DNA from: Candidatus Lindowbacteria bacterium RIFCSPLOWO2_12_FULL_62_27
GTDB lineage: Bacteria > Lindowbacteria > 2-12-FULL-62-27
NCBI GenBank assembly: GCA_001784175.1
Contig: MFPR01000002.1
Span: 46,221 to 110,220 of the forward strand
Direction: 5' to 3'
Length of the DNA: 64,000 nucleotides
Shown: positions 40,101 through 52,100 of the stretch, one piece after another
Numbering within the stretch: position 1 is the stretch's first letter
Layout of the letters: the number at the start of each line of letters is the position of its first letter
Notes under the pieces: model-generated
What the model was told of the DNA's origin: nothing
The model's input: only the letters and a program-made list of their open reading frames with translations
Database searches by the model: none
Program-made: the position numbers and the translations under genes

Positions 40101-43100
40101 AATCGCCCACGTCGATCCCGATCACGGCGCGCGTGTCCTGCGACAACATCGAGTCCGTGGACGTCGTCAGATCGATCAGATTCAGGCGCGGCAGGACCCG
40201 GATGACGCCGCTGGTGTCCGCAAGGCCCGAAACCCCGTCGTTGAACTGGATGCCGCCCGGCGGTATGCCGATCACAAACGTGTCGCCCGGCCGGGCCCAC
40301 GGGGCGGTCTTGACGACCACGAAGAAGTCATTCCCCGCGTCCGCGCCGCTGTCCGAGAGCGGGACCGATTGTGGCTCGCTCAAAGCCAGTGTCAACCGGA
40401 AGCCCGGCCCGCTGTCCCAGACCGGCGCGCCGCCCGGCGCAAGGCGCGCGTCAAACGTGTCGAAGACGCCGTCCTGCGATCCATTGTCCCTGTAGATGGC
40501 CACCCCGTTGTTTCCGCCGCCCACCGGCAGGAGGATGTTGTCGAGGTCGGTGTCGGCCTGCAGGGTGACGGCCTGAAGTGTCTTGGCGGCGGATCCCATG
40601 ACATTGATGCCGAAGAGGACGACATGGTCGCTTGCGACGTCGATCGCGTTGGGCGCCAGGTTCGCGATGACGGCTTCGGACGTGAACGTGAAGACGAACG
40701 TGGCGGTGTCGGCGTTGCCGGCCTTGTCCTGAATGAAGATGGTCAGAACATAGGTGTCGTTTTCCGTCACGTCGTCCAGAATGTTCCCACCCGTCAGCGT
40801 CAAGAGGAGGCTGTCGGCGCCGGCGAAGTTGGCCGTGCCGGTCGTCGAGCCGAGCAGGGCGCCGGTGGACCCGCGCGTCAGGGTCAGCCGGGCGGTTGGC
40901 GTGTCGACGCCCGAGAACGCGACCACGGTCGGGCTCGAATCGGACACCGCCACCCAGATACGATCGACCGCGCGGGTCACGACGTTGTCCGCCGCCGTCA
41001 GCGCCTTCGCCACGCCGCCGGTCCGGACGTTGAACGACGCGGATCGGGCGGCGGTATTGTCCAGCAGAATCCTCGTGCGCGTGTCCTCCGCGATGTTGCC
41101 GGTATTGTCCTCCATGTGGAACACGATCGCATGGTAGGCGTTGGCGGCGGCCGCGAAGGTCAGGGTGTCAACGGCGGCGGTCAGATTGACCGATTGAAGA
41201 ACGTCCGGGCCGTCTCCATATATATTATTGCCGTTCAGATCGCTGATCAGGCTCGCCCGCGTCGCGCCCCCGACCAGCTTGACGCCCGCCGGCTGGTCCG
41301 AGATCGCGTAGGCGAACACGGTCGTGCGCGTCATGGCGCCCGAATCCGGCGCGAGGCTCGTGAGGACCGGCCCGGCGGTGTCGCTGATGATCTTCGAGGA
41401 CACCACGCCGCGCGTCACCGGGACGTCCGTGTTGGTCGTGTCGCCGAAGACCAGATAGTCGGGCAGAATCCGCACGCGGAAGGATTCGCCCAGACCCATG
41501 CTCGCGGACGCGCGGATGAGGACGAAGAAATCGTTGCCCGCGAAGTCGCCGCCGTCCGTGTCCGGCACGCTTGTGTCTCCGGCCGACGAGAGCGTCAGGG
41601 TCGTGCGGTAGATGTTGCCGAAGCCGTCCCAAATGAGGGGCGACACGTCGGCCAGGATCGAATCGGCGGAATCGTAGACGCCCGTGTCGCTGCCGTTGTC
41701 CCGCGCGATCACGAGGCCCGAATCGGGATCGAGGTCGGACGGCGTGAATCCTCCGAGGTCCTCCACCTCGATCGTGACCTTCTTCAGGAACGGACCCGGC
41801 ACGCTGTCCCGGACGTTGAGTCCGATGACGGCCGTGTAGGCGGCCGTGTTCAGTATCTTCGGGTCCGTCGTCAGAAGGTTCGCCGCCACCACCGGCATCT
41901 GCACTGTGATCGTGTCGGTCCGCACGTCGGCGGAAGGCACGGTCTGCGCGTTGTTGAAGACGATGCCGCCCTTCGGAATCCGGACCCGCATGCGGTCCCG
42001 GAACGTTGCCGTGGCCGAGGTGCGGATGACGACGTAGAGGTCGGGCCCGATCTCGGAGCCGGTGTTCGCGACCGGGATGGTTTCGGACACCGACAGATAT
42101 AGCGTGACCGTTTCGGCCGCGCTCCAGACCGGCGCGCCCGACAGCGGGATCCGCTGGTCCTTGCCGTCGAATACGCCCGAGAGCATCCCGTCGTCGCGGT
42201 AAAGCTGGATGCCGCTCGAGCTGTCGTTGGTCGTTGCGGCCAGATCGCTCGAATCGAATCCGTTCAGATTGTCCAACGCCACCTGCACCGCCGTCAGCCG
42301 GCCGCCGGCCGTCGGGTCCCACAGGTCGAGCCCGAAAACCGCGATCGTATCGGACGGCGCCGGCACGCCGGCCGGGGCCAGGTTCGAGACGCTCACGGTC
42401 AGGCGCGGAGAGATCGCGATGGTGAATACCGTGTCGTGTGCGTTGCCCGCCTCATCGATCACGCGGAGTTTGACGGCGAGAGACGTGACGTTCGATCCGG
42501 GATTGACGTAGTAAATCCACCGGGCCTGCGAGTCAGTGAGACCCGCCTTGCCCATGTCTTCGTCGATCAGCGGGAAGAGCTCGGCTCCCACCGGCGTCTG
42601 AACGCCCGCAGTCTTGCCCTGCGACACGACCTGATTGGCGCCGGTGTACCGCACGGCCGGCAGGCTGTCCGACGGGATCATGAGGAAGACTTCATCGACG
42701 CCGGGCTCGAACACGCCCGCCTTGCCGGCCGGATCATCCGCCCAGAAATCTCCGCGGGCGGAGGCCTGCGGGAAGACGGCCGACCAGTCGTCGTTCTGGT
42801 TGACCGAGTCCTGATATTCCTCGTCGACCACGCCGTCCTTGTCGTTGTCGACGCCGTCGCCGGACAGACTGGCCGTGTCGAAGGTCGACCCGCCGTCCAG
42901 GCTGATCTCGACTTTCCGCACCTTGCTCACGCGCCCGCGCGGCGACATCGTGGCGTCGGCGAGGCCGGACAGCCGGATGGATCCGCTGTCGTCGTAGGTG
43001 GTGGACGACGTGGTGGGCCGGGTGGAGTCGAGGGTGAAGACGATTGTTTTTGTGTCCTCGTTGCCGCGCTCATCGGCCGCGATGACTTCAAATGTGTACT

Positions 43101-46100
43101 GGCCGTCGGCGAGGGTGAATCCGGACACCTGGATGTTGTAGTTGATGTTGGCCGCGGGCGTGATCGGCAGGGTGAACGGCCCGGAATAACCGCCGGCGGC
43201 GTCCTCCTTGTACCGGTACCGGATCGACGTGATCTTGAAGTTGTCCGTCACGGTGCCGCGGACGGCCGCAAGCGTGCTGGTGTCGATGAGGACGCTGGCG
43301 AGTTTCTGGGCGAACTGGGTGAAGTAGGCGTTGAGTTCGTTCAGATCGTTGGCCCGGGTCATGATGCCGCCAGTCTTGGCGGCCATGTCCTGCATGAGGA
43401 TGAGGTCGGTGCCCACCAGGGACGGATTGAAAATCACCGGGTCGACCACCACGAAGGACTGGACCGCCGTGTCGGTCGCCGCCTGCACCACCGTGTCCGC
43501 CTCGGTCGGCCTGCCGTCCGTCACCATCATGATCCGCTTGTTCGTCGACGCGAGGTTCGCGTTGACGTACTGGACGGCGAAACTGATGGCGGTGCCGGTC
43601 GCGGTCTGGCCGCCGGTGGTCACGAAGCCTGATATTTTGTTCTTGAGCGCGGTCTTGTCCGTCGTGAACGTCTGCTCGATCCGCGTCAGCTCCGGCGTGC
43701 TGAAGGACGCGATGGCGATGCGGATGTTGGGATCGACCTGGTCGATGAACGACAGCAGCGCTGTCCGAGCGTCCGACAACCGCGTGGTGCCGGAGCCGGT
43801 CGATGCGTCCATGCTGAGGGACAGATCGAGCAGAACGACGAGGTCCATGCTGCTGACGGGATTAAAGATGAACGGATTGTTGGACAAAAGCGCGTTCGCG
43901 GACGGATAGACGATCGTCACGGCCGGCGCCTGGTTGTCGGCGGTCGGCGCTGCGGTTACGGTCTTCGTGATCATCCCGCGGCGGCTCGGCCCCGAATCGA
44001 AGATTGCGCCGTGCGGCGCCACGCGCACCTGGAAGACGTCGCCGTTCGTGAGCGAGGCCGACGTGCGGACGATGACGTAGAAGTCGGAGGTGTCGTAGGC
44101 GCCCGTGTCAAAGGCCGGCAACGGGGTGTCGGGCAGATCAAGGGTGAAGACGTACTGGCCGCCCGAATCGAGTTTGGCGTTGGTCGCGTTGGACGCGACC
44201 GAGACGATCATGCTGTCGGTGAACCGGTTGAACGTGCCGGCGTCGGTGGAGCCGGAGTCAATCCAGATTTCAACCGCGATCAGGTCCTGCAGGGAGAAAT
44301 TGGTAATCGGGACGATGCTGACCGCGATCGTGTCCAGCCGCAGGCCCCGGCCGGTGTCGCCGACGTCGATCCCGATCACGGCTTTCGTGTCCTCGGCCGT
44401 CACGGAATCGTTCGCGACGGTGAGGTCGATCAGGTTCAGGCGCGGTAGAATCCGGATGACCGGCGACGTGTCCGAAATCGACGAGAGGCCGTCGCTGAAT
44501 TGAATGCCGCTCGCCGGGATGATCACCACAAACGTGTCGCCCGGCCGCGCGTTCGTCGAGGTCCGGATGACCACGTAAAAGTCGCTGCCCGACGCCGAGC
44601 CGCTGTCCGACGCCGGGATGGCCTGCGGCGCGGTCAGGGCCAGCGTGATTCTGAATCCGCCCAGCCCGCTGTCCCACACCGGCGCGCCGCCCACCGGCAG
44701 GAGCGCGTCGGTGGTGTCGAAGACGCCGTCGATCGTTCCGTTATCGGCGTAGATCGCCACGCCGCCTGATCCGGCCGGCATCAGGATGTTGTCGAGGTCG
44801 GTGTCGGCCTGGAGCGTGACCGCCTGGAAGGTCTTGCTGGCGACGCCGGCCATGTTGAGTCCGAAGAGCGCGACCTTGTCGCTGCCGACGTCGATCGAGA
44901 CTGGCGCGAGGTTGGTGACGTTGACTTCGGCAGTGAAGGTGAAGACGAAGGTGATCGTATCCGCGTTGCCGGCCTTGTCCTGCTTGAAGACCGTCAGGAA
45001 GTAGGTGTCGCTTTCGTCGATGGCGTCGATGATGTTGGCGCCGGCCAGCGGGATGGCGATGCTGTCGGCGCCGGCGGTGTTCGCGGCGCCGATGACGGTC
45101 GAAAGGACGCTGCCGTTGCCCCGCGTGAGCGTCACACGGGACACGCCGGTGTCGACGCCCGAAAACGCCAGGACGTTGGGGTTCGAATCCGACAGCACGA
45201 CCCAGATGAGGTCAATCGCCTGCGATACGATGCTGTCCGAGGCCGAGATGACCTTCGGCGCGCCGCCCGCGCGGACGTTGAACGACGTGGCGCGCGCGAC
45301 GGTGTCGTCGAACAGAATCCGGGTGCGGGTGTCCTCGGTGACGTTCCCGGCGCTGTCCTCCATATGGAAGACGAGGGCCTGCCGGGCGTTGGTGACGTTG
45401 ATGAAGGTCAGGGTGTCGGCGGCGGCCGTCAGGTTGAGGGTCTGCGCGACATCCACGCCGTCGTTGTAGACGTCGTTGTTGTTCATGTCGGTGATCAACC
45501 GCGCCCGGCTCGTCGCGCCGCTCAGTTTCAGGCCCGCCGGAAAGTCCGTGATCGAATACGTAAATACGGTGGTCCGCGTCGTCCCGCCGGTGTCGGGCGA
45601 CAGCGCCGACAGGACCGGGCCGGCGTTGTCATAGGAGAATTTGCGGGCGAGCTGGAAGATGTTGCCGTTGTTGTCCCGCGCCACGGCCGAGGCCTGGTAG
45701 ATGCCCGGCGGGGGCGTGCTGTCGGTGAGCCAGAAGTAGGCGCGGTTGCCCTTCTTGAATTTCGTGCCGGTGATCGTCGCGCCCGTGGTGGTGTTGATGA
45801 GCGTGAGGATGTCGCTCGTGGCGGTGTCGATCCCGGCGGTGTAGCCGCTGAGAGACGTGTCGACGAACTCGACGCTGAGGGTGTCGAGTTCGGTCGAGAA
45901 GGCCTCGTTCTCCTCGATCGTGTCGTTGATCGTCCCGCTCAGGCTGTCGCCCCGGTACCAGTTCCAAGCCGAGGGGAAGGTCATGTCGACGATGAAGAGG
46001 CGGGTGTCGTTCAGGATGTTCAGCGCGTGGTCCCGCGTGCGGAATTCGATCAGGTAGGTATCGTCGTGCAGGCCGGTCTTGGACAGGGCCAAAAAGAAGG

Positions 46101-49100
46101 TCAGGGTGATCTTGGAATCCGACGTTGCGACCGACAGCGTCCCGCCGATTTCGACGTCGACCGAATCGATGATGTTGTTGCTGTTCTCGTCGCGCCAGAC
46201 CTTGGCGTAGGAGACCCCGCCCTGTGTCGTCAGCCGGCCGTCGATCTTCGTCAGGTTGTCCGACGCCGTCACTTCGACCTTCGTCAGGCCGTTTTGCGTG
46301 TCGTTGACGACGGTCGTCGCCGGCGCCAGCGCCGAGATGCTCGGCTTCGTCTGGTCAAACACAAACGTCTTGTCGTCCGGGTCCGTGCCGGTCGTGGCGT
46401 TGGCCTCGAAGTTCCCCGCTGCGTCGACGGCCTGCGCCTGCACTTTGTACGTGCCCTCGCCGCCGGCGGTCAGGGTCGCGGACGGAATGACGGCCGAATA
46501 CGTGTCATAGCCGAGGCTCTGCCAGTTGGAGACGGTGTCGGCCGACTCGATGTAGGAGCCGAAGGTGCCATCGGGATTCTGGACCCGGATCCGCGCGCGC
46601 CGCATCTCGCCCGAGGGCGTGGACCGGCCGAAGACAATGAGGGGGCCGGCGTTGAAGGGACTGGTCTGCGAGCCGCCCTGGACGATGATGGTCTGAACGT
46701 CGGCGTCCGGCGAGAGGGTGTCGATGCGGAAGAAGGTGAATTGATCTTCGGCCCGGACCTCGACTGAGGTCAGGTTGACGTCGCTGTCGGCCGTGTCCGC
46801 GGTCACGACGCCCATGACCGAGACTGTGTCGATCCGCGTGAAGAGTTTGGTGAGATCGCCGGTTACCGCCTGGCCGACCTCCGTGCCGGTGTCAAGCGTG
46901 ATCGTGTCCTCGAGGCCCCCGCCGCGGACCACCACGCGCGTCTGCGTGTCGATCTTGTCGCCCCGCACGATCACCACGATCGGGCTGGCCCGCGGCAGAA
47001 TCGAATCGCCGCTCACCGCAACGCCCGTGTCGCCCACGCCCTTGAGATTGACGCTCCCGCCGCTCGAGATGCTCTGGTTGCCGTCCGTGTCGGTGGCGCG
47101 GGCGAAGACGACGTTGAATCCCTGGCTGAGCGGGATGGTGGTCGTGAACGCGCCGGACACGGACGCGGTGACGCTCACTGCGAAAATGTCGTTCACCGAG
47201 ATGTCCACCACCGCGCCCGGATCGGCCTGGCCGGTCACGATCGAACTCGTCGCGGACAGCGACAGGTTATCGGCCGTCAGAATCTTGGGCGCGGCCGGAC
47301 GCTTGTTGTTGATGACGACTTCGCCGCCGGCCGTGAGAACCTCGCTGGTCGTGCCCTCCAGCGCGGTGATCTTCCAGAAATAGGTCTTGATGGCGGCCTG
47401 CGACAGATACACGCCGGCGTTGTCCTTGCCGAAAAACACGAAGGATTTGCCCGCCGGATAGACGTTCAGGGTGTGGCTGTCGGTGAAGACGGGGGCGGTG
47501 TCGTTGGCGTTGGCGAAGATCTGGAAGGTGACGGTCGACGTATTTTCGGCGCCGTCCACTTTGTAGCCGATCGACGCAAAGTCATTTTTCCCGTCGGCCA
47601 GAATCGGCGAGATGCTGGTCGGGGTGAGGGCGACGTTGGTCAGCGAGAACGGCGTGTTGTCGATCCGGACCTCCGCGCTGGCCTCGGCGGTGAGGCCGTG
47701 CCCGTCCGCGGTCTTGACGACGACCCGGTACAGGCCGTCGGAGAGCTTCGTGCCCTTGTTGCCGTCCCACGTGACGAGGGCGTCCGTCACGTCGCCGGTC
47801 ACCTGGTTCAGGGTCTTGACGAGCGCGCCGGTGGCTTTCGAGTAAATCTCAACCCGGCTGGTCGCGGCGCCGATCGTCGAGTACCGGATGGTCGTTGCGT
47901 CCTTGTCGCCCGGCGTGACTTCGGGGCTGAAGGGGCTGGGCAGCGGAGACTGCGTGATGGTGACGACCGGCGGCACCTGGTCCTTCACGCCGGTCACCGT
48001 CACGTTGGTCTTGTTGCCGCTCTTGTCCGTCACCCGGATCTCGAAGGTGTAGGTGTCGTCCAGCACCAGATTGCCGTTGATATCTTTTCCGTCCCACACG
48101 ATCACGTTCTGGCCCGCGCTCTGGGACACGCCGGCCGCGGTCGGCGCCGTGTCGATGAAGGTTCCGTCGCTGGCCTTGATCACCACGAGGGCGGTGTCGA
48201 CGGTTTCGTTCAATACATATTTGACGGCCGCGCCGTTTCCACCGAACACCGCCGGGTCGACCACCGCGTCCGAAATCACGGGTGCCGTCACGTCCGCGAT
48301 CCCCGTGTCGTACCGGATCACCAGCGTGTCGCTGGTGGGGCCGGTGTTGCCCGCCGCGTCCACGGCGTAGGCCACGATCCGCCAGTCGCCCAGCGTGTCG
48401 CCGAGCTGCGCGAAGTTGATCGTCCCCAGCCACGATGACGCGCCCGACGCCTGGCTGTCCATCCGCGCGACCGTTTCCGACGCGCCGAAGTCCGCGCCCG
48501 GCAGATAGACGCGCACGAACACTTTCGCGACGCTTCCGGTCGTGTCGGTCGCCACGCCCGTGACGGCGATGGGGCCGACGTTGAACTGTGCGTTCTGCGC
48601 CGGCGTCACGATCCGCGCCTGCGGCAGGTCCTTGTCGAAGATGAAGGTCGCGGTTTCGGACATGAAGTTGCCCGCGGCGTCGATGGCCGTCACCACGATC
48701 GTGCAGACGCCCGCCTCGACCGCGAGGTCCAGGATGTTGCCGCCGACGAGCTGCCGGCCCATCGTGTCGGTCGCGGATTCGAAAACGAACGAGCCGACTT
48801 TCTGGTTGGCCGCGTTGTAGAAGGTCACGGTCGTGGTGTCGTTGTAGCCGGTCACGTCCGTCGTGTCGCCGTTCGTGCTCGGGGCGGTGTCATCGAGGTC
48901 GACGCCGGCGAAAATTACGCTGTCGTTGTAGGCCCGCGTCGCCACGAAAACCTCCTGAATCCCCGATCCGGTCGCGGTCACGGGAATGGTCTCCGTGACG
49001 CTCACGCCGGATCCGTGGACGATCACAAAATTCTGCCGCGTGGGTTTGACGGTGTCGTACCGGATGATTCGCGTGTCTTCCTGGACGTTGCCCGCGCGGT

Positions 49101-52100
49101 CGACCACGCGGACCCACAGGGCGTAGTCGCCGTCCTGCGTGCCGTTGGTCTGCCGGCCCAAGCTAAGCGTGCTGACGTCGATGGCGCCGGGGGTGCCGCT
49201 CGCGTTGAGGTTGAGGGCGGTGACCGCCTCGCTGAACGTCGCGTCGCCGTTTTCGTCCCAGATCCACCGCAGTTGCGGCGGGGTGTCGGCGCTGACGCCG
49301 GTCACGGTGTCGCCGACGCGGATCACGATGTTGTCCAGCTTGGGCGTCTTGGCGCCGGTGTCGGGCGAAATCGAGAAGAACGGCAGTTGCGCGTCGTACC
49401 TGAAGGTCCGCTTCTCGCTCTTCTGGTTGCCCGCGCGGTCGAAGGCCGTGATCTGGACCTCCAGCTCGCCGCTGACCGGCGTTGAGTCGGTCAGCCAGAA
49501 AATCGCCATCGAATCGCCGGCCGTGCTCACAACGCCCGCCACACTCTGGCCCGTGGTCTTGTTCGTGGCGCTGATCGAACTGCCGGCGAGGTTGATCCCT
49601 CCGTTGAATTTGAAGCCGATGTCCGTCGCGACCTGGCTGGAGGAGTCGGTGAGCAGGATGACGATCGAGTCGATGACCTGCGTCGCGCCGAAGATCTGGC
49701 CCTCCGCGATGGTCGCGCCGCTGCCGCGCTCGTTCACATAAAAATTGCTCCCGATTACGGCCGGACCCACGCTGTCGACCACGAAGGAGTCGGTCAGGGT
49801 TGCGGTGTTGCCCGCGTTGTCCGACACCACGACGTACACGCCGTAGACGCCGTCCTTGCGGCCGTCCGGCGCGATGTCGAAGACGAGGTCCATCGTGACC
49901 TGATCGCCGGGCACCGGGCCGTTGTGACTCAGGACAATTCCGACGCCGGCGCCGGACGGGTCGACCAGCCGGCCGGTGCCGGTGGTGGTGTTGATGTCAA
50001 CGCCGGAATTTTTCTGGCCGGTCACGGGCGCGGCCGGGTCGGTGAACTTCAGGCGGACCTTGCCGACGGACGTGCGGACGGTCGTATCGAAACTCGTGAG
50101 GGTCTTCGAGCCGGCCGCCGTGTCGTCCACGATGAGGAATCCGGCGCTGATGAAGGCCGGCGCGGTCTGGTCCAGCGTGAACTCGAACGCGGCCGAGGTG
50201 TCCTGGTTGCCCGCCTCGTCGACGGCGACCGCTTCGACCTTGTAATCGCCGTCGCCGCCGGCCAGCAGGTTCGCGTTTGGCAGGCGCGCCACCCACGTGT
50301 CAAACGCGCCGCCCGACACGGCCGTGTCGGGGTTGTTGAGGCCCGCAAAGTCCGTCGTGCTGACTCTGACGGTTGTCTTGTTCGGCAGCGTTACCACAAC
50401 GTCGACGCGCTTGAGGCCGCCGGTCTTGCCGGCCGGGGTGCTTCGGCCCAGAATCAGGATGTCTTCCGACGGGTCCTGGATGCTCTTGCCGTTGAAGGGA
50501 CCGACCTGCCCGCTGGCCTCCTCTCTGGCCTGCGTGACGCTCGGCAGGGGTGCGACATTGTCGAGCCGTAAAAAGACGAATTGATCTTCCGCGCGCACTT
50601 CGAGTGAAAGGCCCGTCGCGTCGCTGTCGCCGGATTTGACGCCGATGGTGTCGAGCCGGCTGAAATTTATGTTGCCGGTCACGGCTTGGCCGATGAGCGT
50701 GCCTGTGTCGATCACAATCGTGTCCTGCAGCGACCCGCCGCCGACGACGACCACCGTGCGCGTGTCGACGTTCGAGCCTCGCACGATCAGGACCGCCTTG
50801 CCTGCGCGCGGCAGAACCGTGTCGCCGCCCGACTCCACCCCGATCACGACGCCGCCTGACGTGTCCGCGCCGGCCATGCTGACCTGCTTGCCGCTTCGCA
50901 CGCTCTTGTTGCCGACCGCGTCGGTCGCGGTGGCGTAGAGGGCGTTGTCGCCCTGCGCGATCGTGACGGTCGCGCTCCACGCGCCGGTGGTGGCGTTGGC
51001 GGTGGCTGTCGTGACGTCGGAGCCGTTCAGGTTCACGGTCACCAGCGCCCCCGCCTCCGCCACGCCGCTGACCGTCTGGCCCGTGAGGGCGGTGGCGAGG
51101 TTGTCGGGCGTGAATATCTGCGGGGCGTCCGGCCGGGCGTTGTCGATGGAGACGTTGCCGCTGGCGGTCAGGATCTGGCCGTTGGAATTGTCGATCGCGG
51201 TGACTTTCCAGTAATAGGTCTTCGTGGCGCTCGGACTCAGGATGACGCCGGCGTCGGTCTTGCCGCGGAAAATGAACGACTTGGCCGCCGGGTAAACGTT
51301 GACGGTCACGCTGTCGTTAAAGACCGCGACGGTGTCGCCGGGATTGGCGAATACCTGGAAGAGCGCCGACGCGCTGTCCTTGGCGCCGTCCATCTTGAAG
51401 CTGATCGTGGTGAAATCGTTGACTGCGTCGCCGTTCTCGGGGCTGATGGTCGCCGGGCTCATGGCGACGTTCGTCAGGCTGAAGGGCGTGTTGTCGATCT
51501 CGACCTCGGTCGAGACTTCCGACGTGAGGCCATGCCCGTCCACCGCCGTGACCACGATCCGGTACTGGCCGTCCGGTTGAGGCGAAGCCGCGCCGCCGCC
51601 GTCGAGGGTGACCAGCGCGTTCGTCACGTCGCCGGTCGGCGCCGCGTACGACGTGAACGTGACCTTCGCGCCCGTGACTTTCGAATAAACGTCCACACGG
51701 CTCGTGACGGCGCCTATCGTGCTGTACCGGATCGTCGTCACGTCGTCCTCTCCCGGCGTTGCGGCGGGACTGAACGGGTTCGGGATCGCGCTCTGCGTCA
51801 GAGTCACCACCGGCGCCACCTGGTCCTTGATGCCGGCCACCGACACGCTCGCCTTGTTGCCGCTCTTGTCCGTGACGCGGATTTCAAACGTGTAGGTGTC
51901 GTCCAGCACGAGATTGTCGTTGATATCTTTTCCGTCCCACACGATCGCGTTCTGCCCGGCGCCCTGGGAGAGGCCGACGGTCGGGACCGAATCGATGAAC
52001 GTCCCGTCGCTGGCCTTGATCACCACAAAGGCCGAATCGACGGACTCGTTCAATACGTATTTGATCGTCGCGCCGCCCGCGCCGAACACGGCCGGGTCGA

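Noticed and set aside
38839..42102. Plus-strand open frame of 1,087 codons
   Set aside because: It lies exactly antisense and in codon register to vWA4 and its flanking modules. Its product is low-complexity (Asp, Gly, Val, Arg, His) with no domain pattern, and its 'start' has no ribosome site context. The minus strand here encodes an unmistakable vWA.
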